A DNA stretch of 64,000 nt from Whalleya microplaca (lineage: Eukaryota > Ascomycota > Sordariomycetes > Xylariales > Xylariaceae), in the NCBI GenBank assembly GCA_022497155.1, contig MU385721.1:310001-374000 (forward strand), in the 5' to 3' direction. The position numbers were made by a program, and so were the translations under genes. Of the stretch, positions 11,205 through 25,236 are shown one piece after another. The notes beneath the pieces were generated by a model, which was not told where the DNA came from, searched no databases, and was given only the letters and a program-made list of their open reading frames with translations. Each line of letters begins with the position of its first letter. The stretch's first letter is position 1.

Positions 11205-13521
11205 GCTTATTATGCTCTTGATTTGTTTGGTTTATGTATTAGCTCGGCCTGATCAAGAGTGTCGCGGCGTAATACGCAACATGTGCTAGAAGCTGCTGAC
11301 TATCTAGTGTTGGGCGGTGTATTGTGAAAAATTCTGCCCATTGCCCCTCACTAATCCCCTTTCAGGGTTGATAAGGCCCCATGGTGCGGGGGAGCTTCGA
11401 GCTCGATAAGATAAGCGAGGTAGGATTAGAGATGCCCCAAATGTCCATATTTATCGAACGTAGCTTCCAACACCCCTAACCTTCCCAGTCCTAAACGCAC
11501 CTATCCAAGTATACTTCTCATATGTGTGTATACATGATTCGCGGTGAGTGATACATATGAATCTCAACATTCTACAGATATATGAATTGGTGTATGAATG
11601 GAAACAAAGAGGTGTCTAGGTAAAGGACTAGGAACAGAGAACTAGCTTATAGGCTCACACCACCTCCATCTAGATGAAAATTGTTCCATCACCAATACTA
11701 CATTCATTCATTATCATATTTCTATATGGTTCTTCTCGGTTCTTCTTACTCCTGAGATTTATGCTGTTCCGTACTAGGATTAAATGTCTTGTTGAGATCT
11801 TTCTGAAAGACCTCGGTTCTAATAGTATGACCGAGCGAAATTATCATTCCATAGTGTCTAAGGTCTTGAACATCACAATTACCTAGCTCAATGCTTGTCA
11901 TCGCGGAGGCGTTCTGTATTAAGGGCCTGGCTTTATGATTATGCTCTTCGGTGGCATTATCGGTGCTAGCTAGACACGTGTACAATTTAATGAATACCTA
12001 GTGTTTCTACCATATCATTGCTTTCAAAGCGGTCTTCAACGTCGACTTCCCCAACCTGAGCTGGCAGCCCAACGGCTTCATATTCCGAACTAAAGGACAA
12101 GATAGGCGACGATGTAGGTCTTACTAGATTATAGACTGTCCACGTAAAGTTAGCTAGGGATCCTTACACCCGGATTCCCATACTACACTATATAGATTTT
12201 GATATTACCTTGGAAGACGCAAGCCCGCCGCAACCCACGAGGCTGTCGAGCAGAAAGCTTGGTTCCCGGGACCGCAGCAAAGACATAACTACCGAAGCTT
12301 GGCATTAGCAAACGACATCACGGGCTATATTCCTGGAAGGCTTTTATGAAATCTGCAGACACATTGTGTTGCCCATATCAGCCCACTGTAACGGGGGAGG
12401 AGTTTAGCCAGATGCCCTGGGTTCTTATACTATACCAATGCCTATAATCCATGCATGCCTACTGGCGACCCTAGGAGAAGGTGGCATGGGATGGCATCGT
12501 TGTCCTCACAGCCTTGCGTGATCTTGCGAGCGAGTTGCATTTGCCCTATGAACATCGTATTCTCAAACCGCCACATGGCGTCAAGTGTTACAGAAATCGT
12601 GCCAATCGGTGTCCAGACAGATGTCACCAAACACAAAACCCATGTGCTCTCCCACGGAGGCTCCATTGGAATACTCATGAGCAAGTATACAAAACGTCGA
12701 GGGTTTTCATCTGTCCACCTGTGAGGCTTCTTCAATGGCAGTGGTGATTCGATTGGCTGGAAATTTCCCCGATCTCGCATGGGACCTGGGACACAGATTG
12801 CTGAGAAACCCGGGGTAAGGAGCATTGAAGCTACCTACTTACGTATGCGAGACGAACACAGGCACGGACAGCAGTGTGACATCAATAGGGACCGGACCGT
12901 TCAGCCTGATAGATACTGTAGCTATAAAAATAGGTCGAGCGTACGGATATGGACAAATTGTGACACGCCAGCCAGAAAATTTTCTCTACTACGATGCATA
13001 CATATGCAGTAATATATGGAAGCGCAAAAACGATGGTATTAACAGTGATCGAGAGTCAGTACTAATCTATTACCAAGTGGGTATAATTCCTAGGACGCGT
13101 GTCCCCCAAGTATGGGAGTTCCTGCTAATAAACGAACGCATGACAATGTTATGTACGCGGATCCAGAACGCCGGCTCCTTGACTCCGTGATTTCCCCCCT
13201 TCAAATAAATATATCCCTTAACCCGAATTAGGGGTCGGCCATGACCATAACGAGAGAACGAACCAAATTTCTCTCTGGGAAGGGGAAAAAAAAAACAAGA
13301 TAAACCAACGCGGTTTTCGTCGTTGAGGCGAATAATGAAACCGTGACCCCAGTTCCCCCATGCAGCGAGGTTCCAGCCAGGTCGATGCAGCCACCGTGCT
13401 ATGCAGATGTAATCAATGCAACCAATCAAGGTGGGTATTAATCGAGCGTATGCATGTAGCAATCGAGATCGCCCGCCCGGAAAACGTAAACGTCTGCGAT
13501 CCAATCTCTTCATCATCATCA
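11205..13521. other. Intergenic, 2.3 kb between BCP1 and the cyclin gene
   Basis: No gene is supported. It carries the BCP1 promoter and the 3' flank of the cyclin gene. A 127-codon frame on the minus strand at 12442-12825 has no recognisable domain and no splice partners. The sequence includes short A runs near 13287 and a (TCA)n microsatellite at about 13507-13525 that touches the cyclin 3' end. Confidence 0.5.
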
Positions 13522-14546
13522 TCATTCTCGTGGAGTAGTCGCCTCAGGTGGCAGACGCAGGTAATCCTGCGGCAGGGCCTTGCCGCTGCTGGCGAAGGCC
13601 TCTCGGGTCTCGCGCCCGAGGGTGTGGACGTGCACAGCGTGGTGGTGGTCGAAGGGCGTGGCGACCTCGGACTGGGGCGTCTCGGCGGGCGTGAGCTGCA
13701 GCCCCAGGCCCAGGACCGCGTGTCCCGAGCTCTTCGACTTGGCGTGTTTGGCCATCTTGGTGGTCTCGCTTTCATCGTACAGCTCCCGCTCTTCCGACAG
13801 GTACTCCCGCCTGGCCATCTCGATGTCGTGGCGCGCCTGCTTGATGAACTTGGGATCCCACAGCGGCAGGATGCGGTACCCCAGGCTCTCCATGATGCAG
13901 CGCTCCGTGTAGTTGATCTGCTCGCACGACCACATGTCCCGTCCCCACACCGCGCTGAAGTATTGCGTCGGTTCATGCATGTCCTCCACGAACTTGTCGG
14001 CCACGACCAGGGCCGCCAGGATGATCAGCTCGGGGAAGACGTTGTCGATGTGGAAAGCCTGCAGCGCGCCAGAGGGTAACGTGTGCCGCTTCGGTAGGGG
14101 CTCGCTCGATCGGTTTAGCGGGAACGAGATTCGCCAACTTCGTGAAAACTTGGAGCTCAGCGAGTCCAGAATACAAACTGCCAGGGCAATTATATCCATC
14201 GGTAGGTTAGCACGTGCTAATATGCCCTGGATCATGGGAATAGACGGCGTCATGAATGATGCTCCTGGGGGTAACATCCGCGCTAGATGAGCGGCAGGAC
14301 CTGCAAAAAACGGTCAGTAAGTGGGGAGAGAGCATACTCGAGGGGAAGATGGTATTGACCTAGATATTCGGACCCGGTGCCCTCGTCATCGCCGGGAACA
14401 ATGCGAGGGCTTTGCGCGGCCGATGAGCTTCGGGACGAGGGTGGTGGTGTTGGCAGATTTGACAATGGCTTATAAAACTGTCTGAAATACGCTTCGTCGA
14501 ACTCGAAGTCGTCGTCAAGCGTGGAGAAGCTCTTGTTGTGACCCAT
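13522..14546 (-). CDS. Cyclin-box protein, Pho80/Pcl-like fungal cyclin
   Basis: A probable regulatory cyclin partner of a Pho85-type or related kinase. Two exons (14546-14360, 14300-13522) join in phase 1 to give 321 residues. The N-terminus opens MGHNKSFSTLDDDFEFDEAYF and has a Pro/Ser-rich linker (NLPTPPPSSRSSSA). A cyclin box occupies about residues 80-190, with ALQAFHIDNVFPELIILAAL, VVADKFVEDMHEPTQYFSAV and INYTERCIMESLGYRI. The C-terminal tail is Ala/Thr-rich and probably disordered. Substrate and phase of expression cannot be read from sequence. The very long upstream region (14.5-22.8 kb) could include extended regulatory DNA, which is common for developmental regulators in fungi, but nothing specific shows this. 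Confidence 0.8.
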
Positions 14547-15988
14547 CTTGTATGTATGTGACTTAAGGACCCAAATAACTACACCGCAATTGATGACAGC
14601 AAAGGTTATTGCTCATGATCGAATCAGACTCGAGCGTTTGTCCGTGTTGCCCGTTACTTGAACCGTGTCACGCGAGCAAGCAAAGCTATGGTACTATTTT
14701 AACGACGAGAGCGCATGTGTGGTGTATAACTTAGAGGTTTACAACGCTAGGGCAAGGGGTATATATATGTTATATACGTATGTACGTAGACACAATGACC
14801 CGGAAATTCGACGGGTAGCGAGGAGACAGTTCAGTTTCGGGAAGAGCAAAGGAGAGACAAACAGATTTATATGGAAATAGATTTTATGAAGATGCCGAGT
14901 GGTTGAGACGAGGGAATGGAGCTTATTGTTATGCAAACGCTGCACGGTTCAGTAGCAAAGCCGGGCGCCATGCAAGCTACTTACTTACCAGCTGCAGGGT
15001 TCATATATGTATGTAGGCGAAGTACGGAATACGCAGATGTACATGAAGGAACCGACGTCAGTGAGGCTGAGGAGAGAATTAAGATTACATGGAGAGTTTC
15101 GTGATCCGTAGAGATGACCGAGATCGAACTGGAAACTCAATACGTGTGTAAAGACGATGCTGGACGGGCGAAAAGGGGGATTTGGAAACAAAAGACGAAG
15201 CAACAGTATCCCGGCTGGCAACCCGATCACGATGATTCCAGCAACAACATGTGTGCATACAGTACCTACAGGTATGTACTATGTATTCACTCGGGGTCGA
15301 TCACCACAATACCTACCTAGCCTTGCTTGGTCCCAAGTTCATGCCCCCATCCCATCGACGAACCTTGGGGAGGTGGAGACAACTCGGATGATGGGATGGG
15401 TTGGGATGGATGGACTGCCAGGATTGGGTTGACCTGATCTCCTATTCTCACACACCAAACACCAGACGAACACGGGCATAACTGAAGATTCGTGTTCTGG
15501 AACATGTAATATACATAGACTTCGTCCTGTGTTTCTCGTCCGCTGATAGTAGCTACCTAGGTAGGTAAACTTCACCACCCCGCCTCAAGAATACGTATAC
15601 TTTCTGACTTTGTAGTCGCGGTATATCAGTGGGATGGGTGATGAGGGTGAAGAGGGTCGCAGCTCGAAAGTCAGCTAAGGCGAATCCACAAAATCCATTG
15701 GCGTTCCGGGCTGTGTGTGCATTGGCAGTTGAACTCTAGTTGGCACGCTTGACAAAGCACGCAAGCACGAGCATGGCACCAGTCAAGTCAAGCCCGTACA
15801 TAGCGCAGCGTCGAGAACAATCATCATTGCGGCGGCTATTAGCAATAGTATGTATGCACATACAAGAGTCAAGTCTGACAGAAACATGTGCTTTCACCAG
15901 TCTCCGTCAAATGGAACACAATGCGGACAGCTCCAGTTTGTATGGAAGCTTGACATATGCATAATACATACGCATAAAATACGAAAAA

Positions 15989-16020
15989 CTTAAAAGAAAA
16001 AAGAAAAAAAAAGAAAAAAA
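15989..16020 (+). repeat. A-rich microsatellite (A5-9G)n
   Basis: A simple purine tract of A runs broken by single G residues. It is unremarkable apart from marking non-coding DNA. Confidence 0.7.
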
Positions 16021-19000
16021 CCTATCGAATCACTTTTCTTCGTCTTACTAATAATGAGAATGGTTACGGCTGACTGTTAAGTTGAAAAAAACGGCCTGGT
16101 ACCTATTTTCACTCAGGTACTGTACCGATCCCATACATGATGTCCCTTATTAGAGCCCGCTGACAGTAGGTACACACAGACCTTGGTAGATGCGGCTTCA
16201 CTCTATAGTGGAAATAGTGCCCTGAAGGTGCAAATAGCGATCACTGTAGTGGCATCGGCCAAGCAGTCTAGGGGGCTCGCTAATCGCAGCGGTGAGGGCC
16301 TACTGCGCACTAACGACTGTGAAAGCACCGATTATCGATACGTGTATGTCTGTTTGGCCTGTCTAGTTCATCCCCTAAGCCCCTCAAAATGACTGCCTTT
16401 TTCTTCTTTCTTTATTTTTCTTTTCTTGAGGGGCTGAGGGCTGCGAGGGTGTTTGAGGAGGATGTTGAAAATTGGAAACATGTCCGTTTGTGGCTGACAA
16501 TTCATGAACCAATCAGAGCCACTGCTCGGTTACTTACAAGGTAAGTCCTCCATCCATACGAACTGAATAGATGAAGAAGTCATTATCATCGGGACCGGCT
16601 GTTCTTCTCATCGCTGTCATTGTTACGCTCATCAGCATTTTGATTTCGCCGAATACATGTACATAGCTGGAAGTCGATCCAAGAAACATACGACTTTTCC
16701 ACCGCCAAGTGCAGACAGATATGCATTCCAACTCGGCCTCCCGTTGGCTTCACCGCTTTCCACTGAGGAGCAACGTGTGTGACATTGTATCGTATATTTT
16801 GGTTAGTTCCGGTCGCTAGTATCGCGTCGGCGTCTCACTTTGTTGATCCTCTCAGCCAAACCTGCTGCCTGCATACCTACTGATCCGATTTTGGGGTCTG
16901 GTCTTGAAAAGCAGCACATTAGCACAGTTACTGTGTAGATGGCGCTCGAGCCCCCAACATTCGATTCGGTTGTTGGTTTCTCGATATGCAGATACCTGCA
17001 GCGTACATACATATGTCTCCTCTTTTACGAGGCCAGCATGTTACTGTACCTCCGTCCAAGCTCGTATGTTGAAATTTCATGGCAGCCCGAGCAGGCATGG
17101 CAGATCCGCTCTTCCCGGGCTGCGACAAAAATAACATATTCCCGAGGAGGAAAATAATATATACGACCTAGGTTATCAATGACGAACGAGTCTGCGTGCT
17201 CTAATCTACATATATCGACGGGTGATGCCAGTCAGCCAGCATAACGAAGGAGAGCTTCTATGCGGAACTCCTTGATTTCTCCAGAACATTCAGAGCCCGC
17301 ACATCAACACAAATGATACGACATTTGTGAATATAGACCTTACCCAATCAAATTTCCATAGGCATCAAGTAAAGCCTCACGCGACAGATCTTACCGGGTA
17401 CAAAACCTAACATGATCGTCAGGAACAAGCTATCATTCCTCTTTTGGAGTTCTGGCTCTTGGGCCCCACACCCCCCGTTTACATCCATGGTTCCATCTTC
17501 ATGCATATGTTGCATATGTGCGAACTGTACTATGTAGGTATGCAGCGTTGGCGTCGATCCGGGGGAGACATTTTACCGCATCTGCGCCTCTCATTAGATC
17601 AACCTCGATAACTCCTCTTCATCGAAAGATCATACTGTGATTCGGTTTATTGTATCACCAGCTTCGGGCTCCTCCGTCTTGTGCATTGCCCCGATGGTAT
17701 GGCCCGTCGAAACAGGCTTGAGCTTACAATAGAAAAGCTTCTGGATACGCTATAGGTACAGGGATATTGAAGTTCGTAATTCCGTTGCATTCTGCTCGAC
17801 ATGAGAAAATTGGGAAAATATTGTCAACCGAGGTCAACGGCTTACAAGCAACATAGAAGCCTAATCTGTTACAACTACTGAAGAATTATGGTTGAGTGCA
17901 ATTAGGTCCGCCCATAGATACCAGGTTCTGGACCAAGCTTATCGTCCTCAATGTGCCAGACTATCAACCAAGCGCCCAGAATTATTGCTACCTAAAGGAT
18001 GATTCCGCACGTGTAATAGGCAATTGGGAACCTCAATTTATGGCGGTACTGATACCTCCTGGGATCTTGCTAGAAATAGTGACAGGAGTTCAGCTAATCC
18101 TTAAAGGCCTCGTGAACACGGCCGTTTTCGCATATCTGAGCATTCGCGTATGCTAGCGGCCAACTTGGGTTCAATATCACACCTCAAATTAAGTCCTTAC
18201 TCATTTCAATTAGCATAAAAACGCTGGCTACGCCTTGCGAATTTAGCAGAGTCTGAATACTTTGATAGTATTTGTTTATCTATGTGTAGCTTTGTTACAT
18301 TCATTATTTTCCGAAAGTAAAGACGACTGCACATTACCGATTATGTAGGATTATCAGAACTTAGAGTATATGTAAGTCCCAGATCATCATGTATATAGCT
18401 AGTCTTTCATACAAGCAGTTCATATCCATCAACTAAGTACATTTGTTGTAAAAGTCACTAGTATGTTGGATTTCCATGGATTCATTATTTCTGGTGACCG
18501 TTAGAACGATATGTCTAGGATGATGAAGAGCCTATCTCCAAGTCACAAGGGGAAATGACGATGGCTATTGTCATCTGCCTCGTCACGACACGTAAGTGCA
18601 ATTCGGCATGAATGCATACATCTGATGCATGTGCGACTAATCTTATTGCTCTTGGATTAGGTTGCATGGCACATAGGGTGTGAGGTATGACGTCGCCAAG
18701 AGCTTTATTAATGTTGCATCTCTATAAGAAGATGGAGTCGTCCCAACTCGGGATGAACACAATTAGAGTATTTGCTCATATCTACGGTCGGTTGACTGGC
18801 TCTCGATTAATCCTGAAATCGCTGTCATGACGCGCTCTGTCTGACGACGATAATGCAAGCGTGTGTGCGCGCGTTGACGTTTTGCTTGATGTCTTTTTGG
18901 ATGTAAACAAGATTAGTCGGACTCTATTTAGCATCGGCTATCACTAAGGTAATTCATAGGTATCGCATATATTGATTATGTATTCCACTGTCTCAAATTT

Positions 19001-21117
19001 TCAAAGACAAAGATGGCAACGAGAACTGTACTAGTTGTACAAACTAACCTGCAAGGACTGTGTAAAATCACGTCAATAATATAGTCAACCTATCTATTAG
19101 AGGACTCGAAGAGTTAGGAGACTAATCCAACTTCTAAGCTCCAACTGTACCGCAACAGCATTAATTACACAGACTCCGTGGGCCACATGAACTGTTCAGA
19201 CTACTCTGAGTGCAGCGAATATGATAACTATATCAAATATACCAATAACTCCGGACTCTCGAGGAGAACTACAAGTCCAAAATTCACTTAGATGCGAAGG
19301 AGCTGAAGTGATCGCTTTGATTCCGATGATAATCATCAAGTGAACTTAGAGCACTCAGAGTCCAAGGATGCCAAGTTTGCCCGGAACACTCAAGCACGCT
19401 GATATATTATATTCATTTGCAGTGCCATTATATCTATTCAACATCGAGTCTGATAAATCAAAACTTACTGTATCTCGCCTTGATTTTCTACCTTGATGAC
19501 TTCTATTAGTAGGAAGTTAGAGAGTCGGGGAGTATTAGTAGTACAAAAAGTTGGAAGTTTAACTACATCAGCTATAGCCTATTGGTACTAGGCCATCTTT
19601 GAAGATGTTAGTATAGTTGAATCATTGTTTTAAATCCTTTCATATCGAAGACATAGGGTATTTTTTGCAGCTATAATTCGTACAAAACTCTCCTCAAATA
19701 TAGTTGCCACTTCATAATCACTCCACCTCATGTTATTTGTTCTATTCTCGTTTACCCTATATTTGGTTCTATTGCAACCCTGTGAGGTTTGGATCGACTA
19801 TTAATGTCTACTTTTTCAATAGAGAAAGTTGTCTTATTATCTCTAGCGCTATAGCTCTATATCAGGCAGCTGGTGTAACATATGGCCAGTTTGTTAGTGT
19901 CTCGGAAGTGCGCCCGAGTCGGAACTAATTCCATCAATAACAACCTGCCTTCCAGCAGGCTCCTCAGCTAGACTAGGATGGAATGATCGATTGCTGTATG
20001 GAAATGGCGCTCTCCATGTGCCGGTAAGCAGGACTTGGAAGCACCAGTAGCTTATATGTAAGGTCTTGTGATGATGAATAATGTGAAAGTTGAGACATTG
20101 TCTTCTCGAATCTACACTCCTGCTCATTCATTAATGATTCAACATATCATTACGGGTAGCACAGCTGTAGCACACGACCGTGAGTGATCTTACTATGAGA
20201 ATATATACTTTCCACTGTGAACTGATATTAAACATATCATAGTAATTATGATCGATACTTATCAACTTGAATTGAGCATTATATTGTTCTAAGTGATTTC
20301 CTTACATCTACGAAGAACTTTCTCAAGTGTAAACGCTCAGAATCAGTTTCCTCAGGCTCAATAAGAACAAGGGGTCAATAACAACTACCCCGATCCGGGC
20401 AATACATCAATATGTTCCTCGCTAGGGGTCGATGGTGGAGGGTATAAAGAGTGACGGAAAAAGTAAATATATGTTACTAGCAAATTACTAATAGACAAGA
20501 AAGCTGAACACCAGCCCCTTGTAAACCCTTGACTCCCCCACGCTACACTCTCTTAGGGATGCCGCACTGTGGCTTGAAGGATTGCATGACAAGGGGGCTC
20601 TCTATCTTCAGCTCTGGAAGTCAGCTAGCCGCCGCCGCCTTGTATGAGCTCGCTAAAGTCTCTTGGTAAACAAAATCATCAATACCCTCTGCTATACCCG
20701 ACTGTTTCGAACGTATGTTCAGTAACAGAAGCGTCATCACAGCATTTATGGCTCGCGATGACCTTTTTATGCGACAGGGATAAGCGAGATATGTGAAGAA
20801 GAATCTCAATTAGATAGTTATACCTATATAACCAATCCGTCAAACTGTCGAATGAACTCGTAGATGACTATAGAATCTTGGTAATATGTGGCAAAGCCGT
20901 TGGAATAACCCGTTGTTTGTTCTTTGCCGATTATATTGCTACTCTGTTATAAGATAGCGAGACAGACACACATCTCTTAGCATCCATTTGTTATCATCGT
21001 ATCTAGTTGAGTGGCAAGTACCTTCTGTCGCAAACTACAATAATAATTATGTACAGATAATCATAGTTACGTTTCAATTACCTAGTTGTATCTTGAGTAA
21101 GTACAATTCACCATCCT

Positions 21118-21134
21118 GTTGGGTTAGGGTTAGA
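21118..21134 (+). repeat. Interstitial telomere-like repeat
   Basis: GTTGGGTTAGGGTTAGA contains two tandem TTAGGG units. The exact reverse complement of these 17 bases recurs at 29132-29148. TTAGGG is the telomere repeat of most filamentous ascomycetes; two units are too few to be a telomere. Confidence 0.7.
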
Positions 21135-22825
21135 GGCCCACCCCTGGCGTCCATATGGCTGTGCCTGTATGTGCATATACAGGGGATGCTGCCTCATCGC
21201 TTACCTTGCACTCATTAAGCCATATTCGCCTCACTATATATTCTCATACTGATAGATCCTACCTCATGAACTAGTTATTGTCAAACATACCCTTTGCAAT
21301 AGTTTATAGATGACAGAAGGGTGGTATGAACCACTATTCAGAGTCTTGACTCTGCTGTAAATTCTCATTTAGAGACTTCTATGAGTGTAGCAATTTCACA
21401 ACACTATTAGACAGGATGTTACATCTAGTCGACTCCCTTCCTCGTTTCATTTTGTAAGAGCTGAATAAGTCTGCTGCGTCTCAAGAAGACAACCTTTGAT
21501 TTTCTAGGAACCTGCTCATTCAATAGCCGTAATACCGTTACTCAGCTAGCCACGTGGCTGATAACTTGTCACAAAACAGCTACGGAGATGTCACGTAATA
21601 TTGCTGGCATTCTGCATGATATACGAAGTTCTAATAATCTACGGGTTGGGCACCGACTTAGACTAATATCTTGGCTGCGTAATAAGCTTTTGTCAGCTTT
21701 CTAGAAGAACGACAAAAACTGCCGCAACACCTGAATATTAGTTGAGTGAAGCGTGGGAAGAGTAAAGCCGAGTCGGCTTAGCAAGATGGCCTTGGAGCAC
21801 ATACTCTTGATGTCATTTCAACGCTCAGTGCTAGGTAACCTGATTCTCGATCGTGATGTCACGATCTGGCTTAAACAGTCTTAGAAAAGGAGAAAACTCG
21901 TTTGGATACAATATAATCGGACTATAGCCCGTCTGTTCCCCTCTGAATTAATAGCATCAGGACTGTTTTCTTTCTGCCTAGCACGAACCCCAGCATATGG
22001 TACATGAAGTGGTAAGAATTGGAGGTAAATGTGCTTCTAGAAAACTTCTAGGCATGTTAGCCGCAAGAAATAAGAAACCAACTACCTTAGTGCTACGTCG
22101 TACCAGTATTGTAAAGTGGCTTATCTGATTCGTCGACGATGGTGTAAAACTGCGTTATCGCCAATGACCTACCTAAATTGGATGACACTCTAACAGACCC
22201 CTGCTTTTTCGCCAAGTGACCCCCATGCCACTATGTTCATAGGTTGCGCTTATTATATGTATTGATCCTGCGATGGATGGAGACGGATGCTGGACCGATA
22301 GATTTATCAAGGCCTCTAGGTGTTACCATTGGCTAGATTTCCTTAGACTTCCTAGGGTTATCGGAGCAAGTATCTCAGTTTGATATTAGCCGACACGAAT
22401 TCTCTTGGTAGACGACTACTTTATGAGCAACATTTGCCCTTGAGCTTCGTGTGATGAGGCAAGCGAAGAGGATCAACGGCCAGGGAGTCGGGTCTCAGAA
22501 CCCCGCTGAGTACCGATAATTCCCATTTCTTTTGAGAGGCTGGGATAGCAAATGACAGTCGCGCCGATAAGTTGAAAGGCCTAGACGAGTCTTGATTGTG
22601 AGAACGGCTGATAATCCTGGTTCTCTGTGCATGTGTTCCGTTCCATCGTAACAACCAGTAGATTGTTATATACATTAATGCGTCAGGTTACACCTGCATC
22701 AACCCGCAAGATCCCTTTATTATTTGTAGGCCCCTCTCCTCTTTTATAAGTGATAGTTGTTCCAAGTACATATCATCGCCTTTTATTTTTAAAGGATTCG
22801 CTTTTCCCCAAGGCAACCTCCCACC

Positions 22826-25236
22826 ATGGGTAAGTCAGCTATTCATGTTACAAGGTTCCACCAAGTCAAAAGAATTTTCGACTTCAATATACTAATATTA
22901 CCTCCATAGAGACTGCTACCACCATTCCTACTGTTGGTGCACCAGTCAGCGCAGTGCGAGCCTCCGTAGACGAAGCAATCCTGAACGAGAAGGTTCAACC
23001 TGGGACTGACGAGACTGATCGTGGTGTCACCGAAGATGGCCATGAGACACTGCATGGACTTGGTGAGTAGTTTCTAGAATGATATTCTTTTCTTTTCCCC
23101 ATTTGAGGAACTCCTTTCACCAGCTGCTAGATCAAAGTGTCTCAGATAGGCCTTTGGCTCTCAGGCACTCACCAGACAATTCTGACTCAGGACGTTGTAG
23201 TGCTTCCCACTGAGGAAGAGAAGTCGACGCTGAGACGCGTCGCTGGCCGGATGCCTGCGACTTGTTATTACCTCTGTGCTGTTGAATTCGCCGAGCGAGC
23301 CTCCTACTTTGGCTGTAATCAGGTCTACAAGAACTTTATTCGTGCGCCTCTTCCTCCAGATGGCAACGGTACTGGTGCTACGACGTAAGTTTTCCTTTTA
23401 GGGGAGATTGAGAAATTCAAGGCTCTCAGGACAGATCTTAGAGCACCCAATAATTCATCAAACCGTCCAGAGAGGGATAATACTGATTTTGGATGCTCTA
23501 GCCCTGGATCCGATTACACTGCGGGAGCTCTTGGTCAGGGCTCCGTCGTCGCCACCGCGATGACTGAAGCGTTCAAGTTCATGACTTACGCATTGCCTAT
23601 ATATTTTGGGTGGCTCGCTGATACTAAATATGGTCGTTTGTGAGTAAACTCTAGAGCTATTTACTTCCTCTCCTACCGTATCTTGGGTGTAAGGGCTCCC
23701 GGGTATTGTAGGGAGTGAGAGAGGTCTCAAAGAGGATTTAGGGTTCTCAATAGTTCGGTAAACTGTCTTGGAAATAAAGTCTGACTCTAGATTATAGCAA
23801 GATGATATGCTGGGGTGTCGCTGTTTGTGGCGTTGCTCACATAATCATGATTATTTCGGCTCTACCGCCCGTTTTGCTCTCTGGTCATGCGATTGGCCCC
23901 TTTGCTCTATCTTTGTATATGCTAGCTGTTGGCGCCGCTCAGTTCAAGCCGAATATCTCGCCCACTCTGATCGACCAGAGTCCCCACAAGGTTGCTCATG
24001 TTATCACCGAGAAAAACGGCGAGAAGGTCATCGTTGACCCGGAGGCATCTATCAATAGTGTTATGCTATGGTTTTACCTACTGATTAACATCGGAGCTGT
24101 TTTCGGCATCCCAACGACGTATTTGGCGAGACTAGTTGGCTACTGGGCTGCTTACTTGATTCCTACTATTCTGTACCTTATGCTCCCTCCCTTGCTGTGG
24201 TACTTAAACCCCCGTTTGATTAAGCAGCCACCCGGAGGATCGGATTTGGGAGATGTATTCAGGATCCTCGGTGACATCTTCGCTCATGGTGGTTTGAAGC
24301 GCATCGGCCGCAAAGGCTTCTGGGACGCGGGCAAGCCAACTGTGCGCAAGGCTGCCGGTAGCACTAAGAACTACACCTACGATGATCAATTTGTCGATGA
24401 CGTGCGACGGACCTTCCAAGCCTGTGGGATTTTTCTGTTCCAACCTATTTGGCAAATTAACGACGGCGGTCTCGGTGCTGCCGCTAATGCCCTTACTGCT
24501 GGGATGGACACCAATGGACTTCCCAATGACCTTTTCGACAACTTAAACTCTGTCTCTATTGTCGTTAGTAAGTTCTTGCCTCTTTGAGATTGCGGAAATA
24601 TTGGCCATGATGCTAATGATTTACCCAGTGGTCCCTGTCATGAACCACGTCGTCTACCCATTGCTACGGAGGTACGGTATCAAGTGGGGTGCCATCTCAC
24701 GAATGACTTTCGGCTTTGCGCTCGGCACGATTGGGTCCGTTGGATATCCTATTTTGCAATACTACGTGTATAAAACCTCGCCTTGTGGCTGGAACGCGAC
24801 GACATGTGCCGACATTCTCCCCGAGGGTTCGACGACGGTCTCGAGTATCTCATACTCCTGGTACGCGATTCCTGTTATTATCACAGCAATCTCAGAAATC
24901 TTTGTGAACGTCACCGCGTATGGAATCGCCTACTCGCGCGCGCCTAAGAACATGAAGGGTCTTGTGGCTTCCCTTAATTTGTCCATGACTGCCATTTCGG
25001 CGGCGATCGGTCTTGCCACTGCTCCCGCCATACGTGATCCTTACCTTATCTGGGCCTTTGCTGGACCTACTATCGTGGGCGCTGTGATGACAGTCGTCTT
25101 CTACTTCACATTCAAACACATCGACGAGGAGGAATTTGTGCTCAACACTGATTTCGCTGACATGAAGAGAGACACAGACCGTGAGAGTGACGAGGAAAGG
25201 GCTCGCGAGCCAAAGGTCGTCTCGGAGAAGTCATAA
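22826..25236 (+). CDS. POT/PTR2-family proton-coupled oligopeptide transporter
   Basis: Plasma-membrane di/tripeptide-proton symporter of the POT family. Six exons fit exactly: 22826-22829, 22910-23062, 23165-23384, 23502-23639, 23798-24567 and 24629-25236, giving 630 residues, typical of fungal PTR2. The first coding exon is only ATGG; splicing to AG|ACTGCTACC gives METATTIPTVG. LRRVAGRMP with VEFAERASYFG marks helix 1, with the conserved E..ER. YFGWLADTKYGRFK is the PTR2 family signature 1 region and LWFYLLINIGAVFG is signature 2. About 12 hydrophobic helices are present, with a large central loop around residues 300-370. The tail is charged and cytosolic. The start region has a CCACC context before ATG and a TATA-like element about 80 bp upstream. 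Confidence 0.93.

Larger units (their letters stand above)
14547..22825. other. 8.3-kb gene desert
   Basis: No coding region is supported over 8.3 kb. Open frames are mostly under 90 codons, lie in conflicting phases and show no domain or splice logic. From about 17.8 kb to 22.4 kb the DNA is visibly AT- and TpA-rich with many in-frame stops, which would fit old transposon sequence eroded by repeat-induced point mutation, but no transposase or reverse transcriptase remnant is recognisable by eye. The first 2-3 kb could be long promoter DNA for the cyclin gene. An A-rich microsatellite lies at about 15989-16020 and a telomere-like TTAGGG pair at 21118-21134. A TATA-like TTTTATAAG at about 22741 may belong to the transporter that follows. 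Confidence 0.55.

Noticed and set aside
12442..12825. 127-codon minus-strand frame
   Set aside because: No recognisable domain, no splice partner and overlapping plus-strand frames of similar length.
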